Source: Lepus europaeus (Eukaryota > Chordata > Mammalia > Lagomorpha > Leporidae). From it: a stretch of 64,000 nt of DNA. Location of the stretch: NCBI RefSeq assembly GCF_033115175.1, contig NC_084838.1, forward strand, positions 91,601,968 to 91,665,967, in the 5' to 3' direction. Under the pieces are notes generated by a model. It saw only the letters and a program-made list of their open reading frames with translations. It was not told where the DNA came from and searched no databases. The stretch's first letter is position 1; every line of letters begins with the position of its first letter. The translations under genes and the position numbers were made by a program. Below, in pieces: positions 20,561 to 31,423 of the stretch.

Positions 20561-20879
20561 TTACCGTTGTCACAATCCTCGTTTGGTTCTGTAGGATTCT
20601 CCAAAGGCTAAAAATGTTTTTTTTTTTTTTTAATAACCTTATGCAGTGTGATTCAAGCCATTGCAGTTGTTTTACTCAAATTATTCCGGCTGAGGCCGGT
20701 GGGAGTGGCTTTCCGTTGGCCTCTGGGCCCTACTGAAGTGCCTGCTCCTTGATGGGTCCCTTCTGTCTGCAAGGTGCTCCAGGCTCACCCCTACACTTCC
20801 TGTCCAGACATGGAGGAAATACGAATTTCTCTAAGGATCTCAGGGTCCTTTGCAGTCCCACTGCCGACAAACGTGTGAC
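20561..20879. other. Transition from CpG block to L1
   Basis: Includes a T14 run at 20616-20630. Nothing else is recognised. Confidence 0.35.
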
Positions 20880-21663
20880 CTAGATTCTTTACAGACTTGC
20901 CAGTGTTGGTGTTGACCATGTTTTCTCTTCTCATCAGTGGTTTAGCTTTCATTACACTCATTTCACATCTCTATGCCTGCTGGTGGAATGTCTGTTCATT
21001 CAGTTTCTAACTGGTGGCCTTCTTTTCCTGTTGTGTGTTTGAGTTCATTATGTACTCTACATATGGGTCCTTTATCTGATCTATGCTTTAAAATATTTTC
21101 CCCAGTCTATACGTTGAATTTCTTGTTCTGAACACTGTTATTTCCAGAATAAAATGTTTTTTTTTTTAATTTTTAAAATGTCTACCTTATCCATTTTTGC
21201 TTTTATGGATTGTGCCTTTGGTATGGAGAGGGGGTGGGGAGACTTTTTTCCGCCAAGGATCATTTGGATATTTGTAACACCACTCACAGACCATACAGAA
21301 TTATCAACTTAAAGCTTAGTCTGCTGTGGGTTTATTGAATCTTGAATCTCGCTTGTGGTTGCCTTGGCAGGCCCAGAGCAGATGATTCCCCGGCCTTATA
21401 CGCCTGCTGGCCAGATGTTTCCCACCCCTGATTCAGGCATGAAGTATTATTGATGAAGTCTTATATCCTGGGGTGTTTTTCTTGTGTACTTGTCTAAGAG
21501 ATTGGTGTGATTTGCACGTCATTTGGCCCCTGAACTCGTGCAGCTGTTTAGTCCCCAAACCTTCATGCTAATGTTACTGAGATGGTAGGAACTTAATCCA
21601 GTAATGGTGTTTACAGGTGAAAACTCTGTCATTTTAGTGTGGGTCTGAGTGTCTTTCTTTCTT
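20880..21663 (-). mobile_element. L1 3' part, antisense
   Basis: Antisense ORF2/3' UTR L1 signatures: 'tgtctgttcattcagttt', 'gtactctacatatgggtcc', 'ctaccttatccatttttgc'. The segment near 21380-21433 ends 'gatgtttcccacccctg', which resembles a hAT element end instead. Confidence 0.6.
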
Positions 21664-21716
21664 CTTAAGATTTCTTTATTTATATGAAAGTCAGAGTTAC
21701 ACACAGAGAGAAGGAG

Positions 21717-21754
<38 letters not shown>

Positions 21755-22010
21755 CTTCCATCTGCTGGTCCACTCTCCAATTGGCTGCAACTGCCAGAGC
21801 TGCACCGATCTGAAGTCAGGAGTCAGGAGCTTCCTCTGGGTCTCTCACATGAGTGCAGGGGCCTAAGGACCTGGGCTATCTTTTACTGCTTTCCCAGGCC
21901 ATAGCAGAGAGCTGGATCAGAAGTGGAGCAACCAGGACTTGAACCAGTGTCCATATGGGATGCCAGCACTGCAGGCAGCAGCCTCACCCACTACACCACA
22001 GGACCGGCTC
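21664..22010 (-). mobile_element. CSINE with expanded GA tract
   Basis: Antisense copy with (ga)n at 21722-21751. Ends 'acaccacaggaccggctc'. Confidence 0.9.
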
Positions 22011-22011
22011 C

Positions 22012-22620
22012 GTGAATATTTTTTTAAATTGATTTCTGTGTCTCTCCCTCCACAAACATTAAAAATCTTGATAACTATAGCTACATGTTAAGTCTTGAAA
22101 TGATGTACTCATTCCTCCAAATTCTTATTTCTTACTTCTTTTTCAAAATTGTTGCTATTCTAGATCCTTTGCATTTCCATATACATTTTAGACCAATCTT
22201 GCCTACTTCTGTGAAATATCTAAATTGACTTGTAAAGGAATTCCATTAAACACACACACACACACATAAATTTGAAGAGAATTAACATTTTTACTGTGTT
22301 TGGTCTTTCAGTCCATGCACATAACCAATCTCTCCATTTATTTAATAAATCTTTGTGTTCATTCATTAGAACTCTACAGTATCAGTGTAAAAATATTTTA
22401 TCTAATTTTATTAGATTTATGAGTGGTTTCATTTTTAGCAAATGTCAATGGTATTGCATTTTTAATTCTCATGTTCATCACTAGTGTATAGATGTGCAAT
22501 TGAATTTGTTTTTTATTCTTTTGTATTGTGAAACTCTGGTGAACTCACTGACTGTAGGAATTGGTACATACACACACACACACACCCCTTGGAGTTCTCC
22601 ACATAGGTAGTCCTGGCACC
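22012..22620 (-). mobile_element. L1 ORF2 remnant, antisense, with (CA)n
   Basis: 'gatcctttgcatttccata' followed by 'tttagaccaatcttgcc' is typical antisense L1 ORF2. (ca)n lies at 22252-22266 and 22569-22585. Confidence 0.55.
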
Positions 22621-22739
22621 TTCAAATGAAAAGTTTGATTTCTAGATGTAGCGTGTCACCTGCAGCCTGCCAGGTGGACACATCTAGACGTCCATGGGGC
22701 CACAGAGTCGGGACCTGCTCTCCGGGCATGAGCTGATGG

Positions 22740-23695
22740 CACAACGCTGAGGCCACGAGAGATCTGAAGGGAGTAGAGACCGAAGCTCTTCCCCTGGAGA
22801 ATGCATCCGTGCTCTCAGTGGGCTCTCTGCAGGAAGGCAGATTATGGGTTGGCAACCTGGACCCCAAAACCACAGAATACCATCTTCTCACGCTGCTCCA
22901 GAAGTTTGGCAAGGTGAAGCAGTTTGACTTCGTCTTCACCAGTCGAGTGCCTTGAGGGACAGCCTCGGTACTGTTTTGTTAACTTTGAAACCAAGCAGGA
23001 GGCAGAACAAGCCATCTCAATGGCAAGCCGGCTCTGTCTAAGAAGCTGGTGGCGCAATGGGCACACACACAAGTAAAGAGATACGATCATGACAAGAATG
23101 ATAAGGTCCTTGGGGCTGCTGCTGTGGCACAGCGGATTACAGCTCTGGCCTGAAGTGCCGGCATCCCATATGGGCGCCTGTTCAAGTCCCAGCTGTTCCA
23201 CTTCCGATTCAGCTCTCTGCTTTTTTTTTTTTTTTTAAAAAAAAAAAAAAGAATGATAAGGTCCTTCCAATTAGTCTTGAGCCATCTCAAGCCTGAGGCC
23301 ATTCAGTCTAACCTAAGCCTCAACTGCAAAAAAAATAAAAGGCATTGAAGCAAAGCTGAAAACGATGGTGGAAAATCCTGATGCAGAGTATCCCTCAGTG
23401 CCTGTTTATTCCTACTTTAAACCACCAGATAAAAAAGGTCTATTCCTTGTTCTGGAACAGCCTGGAAATCTCGAAGATGGTGGTTGTGATTTGCCATAGC
23501 AGCAAAAGCAATTCGGTCTCTGCACCTAAAGTCCTCTGCCTTTGTACCCTACAGATGTGATCGGTATTGCCCGACAGAGCACAGTCACGTGTTGGTTTGG
23601 TAACATAGCATTGTTGAATGTTCTTATAGATGTGTCACCCCTGAAGTATGTGTGGAATTGAGCATGGTCCAGAATAAATAGGATTGTCTCGAGAA
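22740..23695 (+). pseudogene. RBM18: RBM18 processed pseudogene, interrupted by a SINE
   Basis: The native gene encodes a small RNA-binding protein with one RRM. The intronless copy reads 'LPLENAS', then '[16 protein letters not shown]' (RNP2 region) and '[13 protein letters not shown]', so the RRM start is clear. The initiator ATG is lost near 22770. A frameshift and in-frame stops follow 'FDFVFTS'. After the SINE it resumes at 'PISLEPS' and reaches '[21 protein letters not shown]' broken by further changes; a 3' UTR with AATAAA at 23673 follows. Dead copy of moderate age. Confidence 0.88.
23112..23250 (+). mobile_element. Truncated CSINE inside the RBM18 pseudogene
   Basis: The 5' half of a CSINE stops at 'cagctctctgc' and is followed by T16 then A14. 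It is flanked by the perfect duplication 'aagaatgataaggtcctt' (23094-23111 and 23249-23266), so it is one insertion event later than the pseudogene. Confidence 0.9.
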
Positions 23696-23699
23696 AAAC

Positions 23700-24446
23700 A
23701 AAGTTTTATTTTGCCTTTCCATATCATGTGCCTTTTGTTTCCTTTCCTGCTTTCTGCTTTGGCTCAGTTGGCTAGAAATGCCAGTACTATGTTGAGTTAG
23801 AGCATTAGAATAGATACTCTTGCTTTATTCACCTTTTGGGGAGGAAAGAGTTTTTCCTGTTAATAGTAAGAATGTGCCAGTGTGTTAGCTTCAGGCATGA
23901 TTTGTGGATGCTCTTCATCACGTTAAAGAAATCCATGCTGATCCGATTCTCTGTGTGTTTTATCAAAAATGAGCATTTAATTTTGTCAAGTAATTTTTCT
24001 GCAGATGGAAGGATCTTGTGCTTTTCTTCTTTAGTCTGTTAACACAATAAGTCTGCCTAGGCCAATGTCTTGCAGCATTTACCTGATGCTTTCCTCTAGT
24101 AATTTTTTGGTTTCAAGGCTGAGGTTTAGATCCTTGATCCATTGTGAGTTGATTCCTGTACAGGGCAGAAGGCAGCAGTCTTGTTGCAAACTTCTGTGTA
24201 TGGAAATCTAATTTTCCAAACACCATTTGTTGAGGAAACTGTCCTTTCTTGAGGGAGTGATTTTAGCTTATTTGTCAAATATTTGTTGGTTGTAAATGCA
24301 TGAATTAATTTCTGAGACTTCTATTCTGCTCCATTGGTCTATATGCCTATTTTTGTGCCAATATCAGGCTGTTTTGATTTGAACAGTGCTTTAGTGTGTC
24401 TTGAAATCTGGTATTGTGGTGCCTCCGGCTTTGTTTTTATTGTTTT
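23700..24446 (-). mobile_element. L1 ORF2 remnants, antisense (two pieces)
   Basis: 23.83-24.06 kb ('ttgtcaagtaatttttctgc') is a more 5' ORF2 segment than 24.06-24.45 kb ('gatccttgatccattgtgag', 'ccaaacaccatttgttgag'). The junction near 24060 therefore joins two L1 insertions or a rearranged one. Confidence 0.6.
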
Positions 24447-24457
24447 AAATTGCTTTG

Positions 24458-24779
24458 GGGGCCAGCACTGTGCTGTAGTGGGTAAGGCCGCCGCCTGCAG
24501 TGCCAGCATCCCATTTGGGAGCTGGTTCAAATCCCGGCTGCTGCATTTCCGATCCAGCTCTCTGCTATGGCCTGAGAAAGCAGTAGAAAATGGCCCAAAT
24601 CCTTGGGCCCCTGCACCCACGTGGGAAACCCGGAAGAAGCTCCTGTCTCCTGGCTTCAGATCGGTCCAGCTCCCGCCGTTTCGGACATTTGGAGAGTGAA
24701 CCAGATGATGAAAGACCTCTCTCTGTGTCTCCCTCTCTCTGTAACTCTCCTTCTCAAATAAATAAATAAATCTTGTAAA
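24458..24779 (+). mobile_element. CSINE with perfect target duplication
   Basis: Full-length older-type copy bounded by 'aaattgctttg' at 24447-24457 and 24780-24790. Confidence 0.93.
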
Positions 24780-24790
24780 AAATTGCTTTG

Positions 24791-25002
24791 AGGGTCCTGC
24801 CCGTGGCACAGTAGGTTAATCCTCTGCCTGCAGCACCAGCATCCCATATGGATGCTAGTTCTAGTCCTGGTTGCTCCTCTTCCAATCCTGCTCTCTGCTG
24901 TGGCCTGGGAGGGCAGTGGAGGATGACCCAAATCCTTGGGCCCCTGCACCTGCATGGGAGACAAGGAAGAAGAACCTGGCTCCTGGATTCGGACTGGCGC
25001 AT
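24791..25002 (+). mobile_element. CSINE, 3' truncated
   Basis: Starts 'agggtcctgcccgtggcaca' next to the previous copy. It stops after 'cggactggcgcataaaaatg', with 'acgcataaaaatg' repeated twice. Confidence 0.8.
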
Positions 25003-25026
25003 AAAAATGACGCATAAAAATGGTCT

Positions 25027-25240
25027 GGGTGCTGGCAGTCCCACGTGTGGCTGCCGGCAGGCCTGGGTTCCTGTGAAGGCGCTCTTCCAGGTGGGGCACT
25101 CCCAGCTTCTTGCTGAATACCCACCCCTCTCCGTGGCCAGAGGGCCCTTATCCCATCCTGAGCACTCTGCCCTCACAGCTCCGTTCCCTCACGGGGGCAG
25201 GCCTCCCCCACTGCCATAGGGATAGTAGGACTCAACTTCA
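25027..25240. repeat. Unclassified interspersed repeat, copy 2
   Basis: Second copy of the family at 7611-7830 ('gggttcctgtgaaggcgctc', 'cttccaggtggggcactccc'). Confidence 0.45.
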
Positions 25241-25536
25241 GCAAGTAAATTAAGAGGAGGTAACTTTAGTTCATTATGGGTTGCTTTTTTTTTTTTTTTA
25301 ATTTCAGAAATTTACTTACAAGGTGGCTTGGTACAGATTTGTTTGACCTTTACCCAAGTTCCTGAAGTATATGCTTATGTCCCTTTCCCACTTTGGGAAA
25401 TTAACAGGCATTAATACCTCTGGAGATCTGCCAAACTCCATATCTTTTCTTATTGTTCTATGGATGCCTGAGACCCTTCTCCCTTTGGCTTAGTTTCCTT
25501 TCTTCTTCAATGTTGCTAATAGCAGGAGTCCTGCAC

Positions 25537-26340
25537 TGTCGGGATGATGGGGGGACCACTTTCTTCAACAAGCACCAGAGACAAGTTTCGGTGAATATGT
25601 CTGTTTATTTTTTTAAAGATTTATTTATTTGCAAGTCAGACTTACACAGAGAGAGGAGAGGCAGAGAGAGAAAGAGAGAGGTCTTTCATCTGATGGCTCA
25701 CTCCCCAATTGACCGCAATGGCTGGAGCTGCGCTGACCCGAAGCCAGGAGCTGGGAAGCTGGAGCTTCTTCCAGGTCTCCCACGTGGGTGCAGGGGCCCA
25801 AGGACTTGGGCCATCTTCTACTGCTTTCCCAGGCCATGGCAGAGAGCTGGAAGTGGAGCAGCTGGGTCTTGAACCCGTGTCCATATGGGATGCTGGCACT
25901 TTAGGCCAGGATATTAACCTGCTGCACTACAGCATTGGCCCCAAATAATGTCTGTTTATTAACAATCAAGCACAAGCTTTTAGAGGGAGGCAGAAGGGTC
26001 AGGCAGTAGCTAGTTCAGGGCAACACTGATTCTATAGGATAGAGCCAATATTGGTGCCTCTATGCTTCTCCAATTAGCTGGAAGGTCACATAGCCTATGT
26101 AGCCTTCCAGGTGATCCTTATGGGTCTGGGCCACACCCAGGAGCTGTTTCCCTGATTGACAACTATAAGGCCCTTCAACAGGGAGCGGGGGTGGGGGAAA
26201 TGTGCCTGGGGTTCCTGCCCCCTGTCAGCAGACAGGTCATAGGGTCCTTCCCAGGAGGCATGGTGTGCCATGCCCTCTTAACTTCCTGCATGGACGAGGC
26301 AGGCAGTCTCCCAGCCAGGCAAGGATCACCCGTAGCAAAT
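25537..26340 (-). mobile_element. Possible LTR, antisense, split by a SINE
   Basis: After removing the SINE, the minus strand has AATAAACAGAC (complement of 'gtctgtttatt') with GC-rich flanks. This resembles an R/U5 region. Ends and target duplication could not be fixed, so the call is tentative. Confidence 0.3.
25610..25942 (-). mobile_element. CSINE with target duplication
   Basis: Flanked by 'aatatgtctgtttatt' (25594-25609) and 'aataatgtctgtttatt' (25944-25960). Confidence 0.93.
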
Positions 26341-26519
26341 TTCTACTTTTCTACCTTAAAGTGAGCTGTTTCTTTCCTCTATTCCTTTTATTCTACTATT
26401 GAGTTCATTCAGTGAACTTTATATTGTTTTTCAGTTCTAAAATTTATATTTTTTAATACTTTATAATTCTGTGCTGAGAAATTTTTTAAAAGAAAGCTAT
26501 TTGTTTTAAAAGTGATTTC

Positions 26520-26538
26520 TTTGCTTATTTGAGAGACT

Positions 26539-26588
<50 letters not shown>

Positions 26589-26631
26589 GAGAGAGAGAAG
26601 AGGAGAGAGGGGAGGAGGAGAGAGAGAGAGA

Positions 26632-26676
<45 letters not shown>

Positions 26677-26908
26677 CCCCCATCACTGGTGCAATTCCCA
26701 AATGCCCACAGTGGTAGGGGCTGGGCTGTGGCTGAAGCTGGGAGTAGGAAACGCAGCCCAGATCTGACAAGAACCCAGGTACTGGAGCCATCACCACTGC
26801 TGCCCAGGGTCTCTACCACCAGGGAACTGGAGTCCTCAGATGGAGCTGGGAATCAAACCCAGCACTTAGATGTGGGACACCAGTGCCTTAACCGTTAGGC
26901 CAAACAGT
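26520..26908 (-). mobile_element. CSINE with large GA expansion
   Basis: 'gatttctttgcttatttgag' at the left and 'gttaggccaaacagtcctg' at the right. The GA-rich part has grown into the microsatellite below. Confidence 0.8.
26541..26671. repeat. (GA)n/(GGA)n microsatellite
   Basis: About 130 bases of nearly pure purine on the plus strand, with GAGG interruptions near 26578-26625. It arose inside the CT-rich segment of the surrounding SINE. Confidence 0.9.
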
Positions 26909-27004
26909 CCTGCTTTGCTAAGACGTCTATATTTCCCAGTTTTTTCACATAGGCTTGTAGTTGATTGGAAGGTATTTTTATCATGAGATTAAAGAGCTTA
27001 CGTG

Positions 27005-27315
27005 GGGCCAGCACTGTGGCGTAGTGGGTAAAGCCTCTTCCTGTGGTGCCGGTTCAAGCCCTGGTCGCTCCAGCTCTGATGCAATTCCTTGCTAATGTGC
27101 TTGGGAAAGCAGCAGAATGTGGCCCACGTTCTTGGGTCCCTGCCACCCACACGGGAAACCTGGATCAAGCTCCTGGCTTCAGCCTGGCCCAGTTCTGACT
27201 GTTGCGGCCATCTGGGGAGTGAGCCAGTGGATGGAAGATTTCTTTCTGCCTCTCCCTCTGCCTTTCCCCTTTCTATAATTCTGCTTTCCAAATAAGTGAA
27301 TAAATATTTAAAAAG
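27005..27315 (+). mobile_element. CSINE, older type
   Basis: Head 'ggggccagcactgtggcgta', body with 'tgctaatgtgcttggg', tail 'caaataagtgaataaatatt'. Confidence 0.88.
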
Positions 27316-28232
27316 GAGGGGGGCTTATTAAATAATTTTAATATAAATTTATTTTACTGTTTACAGAATATCTACTAAAACTTTTTATTACATCTGTTAG
27401 TGAATTTTAGTTTCACAGCTCAGCTGAGCAGGGCTCATCACACAGGATGTGGGCTGTGAGGTGTTGTATAACTTTCTTCACATCTCTGATCCACTGTCGG
27501 GTCCAAGCTGATGCAAACCACAGCCTCGGGAGGAGTTCCACACTCTGTACTTTCAGTATCTTCAGCCTCCTGCTCCCAAGACTGTTGGAAGCTGAGTCAG
27601 GGTAGGAACCACGGGACCCTCACAAAGCTCACTGTGGCCCCCTTTGAGAGTCAAAGGTCAACTTGTGTCCAACCAGGGTGAGAGTGGGCAGGATCCTGCC
27701 AGGCACAAGACCTCTTTGGGGGCCATTTCCACATCGTGTGCTGCCTTGCCCAGGCCTGTCCAGAGGGGACGTTCTTGAAATGCCAGAGGAATGGATGCAT
27801 TTGCCTGGTCCTTCAGGAAGTGTGAGCTTCGAGACTGCCCGAGCTGGGGGACGAGGCGCCACCTGGTGTCGGGGTTGTTCGGCGTTGAGACCGTTTCCCT
27901 GTTAAGCGAAGAGGAAGCCTAAGGAACAAGGTGGAAGTCTGCACACATGTAAGTAACTTAAACTGAGAGGCTGTCTTATTTTAGGCATCTTCTCCTCCTT
28001 TTCCTGCTTAAAAATATCCTTTGATGAAATGGCAGTGATCATGGTAGTGGGCTTTTATTTTCTGTATTTGGCAAAATGAAAATGCAGTAATTTGGTGTAC
28101 TGGAGCCCTGGGTTTCTGTTATTACTAAAATTGCAAAGGTCTGTAAACTTCATAGTCTGACTGTGGCCTATAGCCCAGCAGGGTAACTGGACTCTGCAAT
28201 GCTATATTGTACATTTAGAAATAACTAGAGGA
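27316..28232. other. Unassigned spacer with a GC-richer centre
   Basis: 27.42-27.95 kb is richer in GC, with a few CpGs and a donor-like 'cat|gtaagt' near 27950. No coding frame is recognisable. 28.0-28.2 kb is AT-rich spacer. Confidence 0.35.
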
Positions 28233-28458
28233 GGGGCTGGCGCTGTGGCGTAGCAGGTAAAGCCACCACCTGCAGTGCTGGCATCCTATGTGGCTACCGG
28301 TTCGAGTCCTGGCTGCTCCTTTTCTGATCCAGCTCTATTCTATGGCCTAGAAAAGCAGTGGTGGATGGGCCAGGTACTTAGGCCCCTGTACCCACGTGGG
28401 AGACCCAGAAGACGCTCCTGGCTCCTGGCTTTGGATAGACCCAGCTCCAGCTTGCAAG
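28233..28458 (+). mobile_element. CSINE, 3' truncated
   Basis: Head 'ggggctggcgctgtggcgta' to 'cccagctccagcttgcaag'. The tail is absent. Confidence 0.88.
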
Positions 28459-28667
28459 TTGTCCAAGTTAGGTTTTTATCAGCTAAAACAACCATCAGAT
28501 GACTTATGTAAGCTTAATGGTAACTGCAAAGTGAAAATTTGTCATAGAAACACAATAAAGGGAAAATAATGATAACACTACAATCATCAAATCACAGAAA
28601 CAACACAACAAGAGAGGAAAGAAGAAACTGTAGAATAGCCAGAAAACAATCAACAAAATGTAACTAG

Positions 28668-28815
28668 TAACTCCTTATCAACAATGACTTTTTACTTAAA
28701 AAAATAAATTTATTTATTTGAAGGGAAGAGTGTACAGAGAGAATAATTCCTTATCAATAATGACTTTTTATATAAAAATTATTTATTTGAAAGTCAGAGT
28801 GTACAGAGAGAGACA
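28668..28815. repeat. About 75-bp tandem duplication including a SINE tail
   Basis: 'ccttatcaacaatgactttt' through 'gagtgtacagagaga' occurs twice (28672-28743 and 28748-28816). It duplicates a unique flank together with the antisense SINE tail. Confidence 0.8.
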
Positions 28816-28969
28816 GAGAGAGATTTTCCATCTGTTGGTTTTCTCCTCAAATGGCTGCAATGGCCAGGGCTGGGCCAGGCCTAAGCCAGCAGCCAGAGTT
28901 TCATCTGGGTCTCCCACGTGGGTGCAGGGGTCCAACTACTTGAACCATCCTCTGCTGCTTTCCCAGGCA
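28772..28969 (-). mobile_element. CSINE, 3' part
   Basis: Antisense tail through 'ctctgctgctttcccaggc', where the next SINE has inserted. Confidence 0.85.
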
Positions 28970-28974
28970 TATAT

Positions 28975-29285
28975 ATATATTTTTTGACAGGCAGAGAGGA
29001 CAGTGAGAAAGAGACAGAGAGAAAGGTCTTCCTTTACCTTTACCATTGGTTCACCCTCCAATGGCCGCTGCGGCCAGCGCACCGCGCTGATCTGAAGCCA
29101 GGAGCCAGGTGCTTCTCCTGGTCTCCCATGCGGGTGCAGGGCCCAAGCACTTGGGCCATCCTCTACTGCCTTCCCAGGCCACAGCAGAGAGCTGGCCTGG
29201 AAGAGGAGCAATCGGGACAGAATCCGGCACCCCGACCGGGACTAGAACCCGGCACAGGCAGAGGATTAGCCTAGTGAGCTGCAGC
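28975..29285 (-). mobile_element. Young CSINE nested in an older one
   Basis: Young antisense type ('ttttgacaggcagagagg', 'cgaccgggactagaaccc'). Flanked by 'cccaggcatat' at 28964-28974 and 29286-29296. Confidence 0.92.
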
Positions 29286-29296
29286 CCCAGGCATAT

Positions 29297-29345
29297 TTTT
29301 TTAAAGATTTATTTGAAAGTCAGATTTACACAGAGAGAGAAGGAG

Positions 29346-29377
<32 letters not shown>

Positions 29378-29637
29378 GTCTTTCATCCGATGGTTCACTC
29401 CCCAGTTGGCCGCAATGGCTGGAGTTGAGCCAACCCGAAGCGAGGAGCCAGGAGCTTCTTCTGGGTCTCCCACATGGGTGCAGGGGCCCAAGCACTTGGG
29501 CCATCTTCTACTGCTTTCCCAGACTGTAGCAGAGAGCTGGATCAGAAGTGAAGTAGCCAGGACACAAACTGGTGCCCATATGGGATGCTGGCACTGCAGG
29601 CAGCAGCTTTACCCACTATGCCACTGTACCGGCCCCT
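29297..29637 (-). mobile_element. CSINE
   Basis: Antisense tail from 29299, (ga)n at 29352-29377, head complement 'gccactgtaccggcccc'. Confidence 0.92.
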
Positions 29638-29639
29638 CC

Positions 29640-29828
29640 TGGGCATATTTAAAACAAACTTTAATTGACATATAATTTTCCTTGTTTATGGAGCAGAGTA
29701 TTATAATACAATATGTGCACACATACAGTGTGTAATGTCAAATGAGGGTATTTTGCATTTCCACCTCCACAGATACTCTCAATTCTATGTGTTGAGAGCC
29801 TTGCAAGTCTCCTCTAGTTATTATTTTT
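29640..29828 (-). mobile_element. L1 3' UTR remnant, antisense
   Basis: 'ttaattgacatataattttc' and 'tttgcatttccacctccaca' resemble the common antisense L1 3' UTR. Confidence 0.5.
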
Positions 29829-29831
29829 TTC

Positions 29832-30160
29832 CAAAGATTTATTTGTTTATTGTAAAGGCAGAGTTACAGAGAGGCAGAGCCAGAGAGAAAGAAAGGCTCT
29901 CCATCCGCTGGTTCACTCCCCAAATGGACATTTGGCCAGAGCTGGGCGAATCCAAAGCCAGGAGCCAGGAGCCAGGAGCTTCTTCTAGGTCTCCCACATG
30001 GTTTCAGGGGCCCAAGGACTTGAGCCATCTTTCACTGCTTTCCCACACACACCATCAGGGAACTGGATCAGAAGTGGAGCAGCTGGGACTCGAACCAGTG
30101 ATCATATGGAATGCCTGCACTGCAAGCGGCAGCCTTACCTGCTACGCCACAGCACCGGCC
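29832..30160 (-). mobile_element. CSINE
   Basis: 'aaagatttatttgtttattg' tail and 'acgccacagcaccggcc' end. Contains a short internal duplication 'aggagccaggagccagg'. Confidence 0.92.
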
Positions 30161-30162
30161 TC

Positions 30163-30830
30163 AAACTCTACACTTTTACTCCTTTTCTCTGACTTAATAT
30201 GTTTTTAAAGAAGTAAACACCTGTTTCTGTTTGACAGCTTGTTTTGGTAGGCGGAGACCTTACCCTGCTGGGTGGGACAGTGATAGGTCTGCCTCCAGGA
30301 TCACAGTCAAGCTGCACAGGAGTCAAGACGTTTGACCATTCTGTAGGCCTAGGTCCAGGCCTAGGTCCGGAGTTGCATCTGTGGTTGGCAAGTTTGTTTC
30401 CATGCTTCCTGCAGGACCCCATGGTGGATCTCCAAGGCCATAATCTATCAGGGTTGGAGCCATGTGACAGATAGTTTCTATGACCACAATCAAGACCACA
30501 GCGAGCAAGCCTGGTTCCCGGGGCACAGCCAGGTGTAGCTCCCATCATGTCCATCTATGGGCAGACTGATTTCAGGAGTGTGGGCGAGCAGGCCTGGAAC
30601 TGAGGCACAGGGCTGCTTCAGGGTCCACCGTTGAGACCTCAGTCAGCAGGCTCGCCACTGTGGCTCAGATGGCCCTGTGTCCTGCTGGCCCCTGGGACAG
30701 GACTTCCCCAGACCACAGCAGAGACAGGTACTGAGTACCCAGGGCTCTTTAGGGTCCACGGTCAGGACTGACTGTGTTGGGGCTGACAGTAAGGTCATAA
30801 GTGCATATCACTGATATACCCCTAAAACTG
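30163..30830. repeat. Degenerate repeated sequence, possibly L1 3' UTR
   Basis: Motifs 'cagggctgcttcagggtcca' and 'cagggctctttagggtccac' recur (about 30606 and 30741), and 'cctaggtccaggcctaggtc' is a local duplication. It leads into an L1 3' end, so it may be a tandemly repeated L1 3' UTR. Not classified further. Confidence 0.35.
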
Positions 30831-31025
30831 GTTAAGATGGTGAAGTTTATGTTCTGTAAATTTTATCACAATTTTTAAAAAACAAGAACATATCCAAAAC
30901 TACTACCCTAGATAGAGTCTTTAATAAGTCCTTTACCAAAGTCTCAATGTTAACAGGGGCCAAAACCCTTAAATTATGCATATCCTTTGATCCATTTCTA
31001 GAAATGTATTCTAAAAAATCAGACA
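30800..31025 (+). mobile_element. L1 3' end, sense
   Basis: 'aaaactggttaagatggtga' and 'ttctgtaaattttatcacaa' are typical of mammalian L1 3' ends. 'catatcctttgatccatttc' belongs to the preceding L1 part. Confidence 0.5.
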
Positions 31026-31027
31026 AA

Positions 31028-31322
31028 GGGGGCAGGCACTTAGCCTAGTGGTTAAGATGTTAGCTACGATGCTCATATCCCAAATCAGGTCAATGCCTGG
31101 CTCTTACTCCCAATTCCAGTTTTCACCAGTGCAACCCTGGGAGGCAGTAAGTAATGGCTTAAGTTATTGGATCCTTGCCACCTGCATAGGAGACCTAGAT
31201 TTGAGTTCCTAATTTGTGGCTTAGTCTGACTCAGTCCTGGCTTTTGGGGTATTTGGGAGTGAACCAGCAAATGAAAGCTTACTCTGTCTGTGTCTGACTC
31301 TCTCTGCTTCTCAAGTAAAATA
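31028..31322 (+). mobile_element. CSINE, divergent subtype
   Basis: Head reads 'caggcacttagcctagtggt', unlike the major type. The tail is 'ctctgcttctcaagtaaaat'. Confidence 0.75.
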
Positions 31323-31423
31323 AAATAAGAAGACAAGGGAATAATGGTGAACACACACATATTTACCACATATGTCACTGTACATGTAACTATTTAAAAA
31401 CTGATCCAAATGTGAGTTTTCTT

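Noticed and set aside
19496-20594. Two overlapping 354-codon open frames, one per strand
   Set aside because: Both strands are open because the DNA is GC-rich and stop-poor. The protein strings are low-complexity Pro/Arg/Gly/Ala with no domain.
26541-26671. Regularly spaced GA repeats as a possible CRISPR-like array
   Set aside because: It is a microsatellite inside a SINE in mammalian DNA, with no spacers.
27410-27960. Possible first exon with donor 'cat|gtaagt'
   Set aside because: No CpG island, no recognisable protein, and only a single motif.
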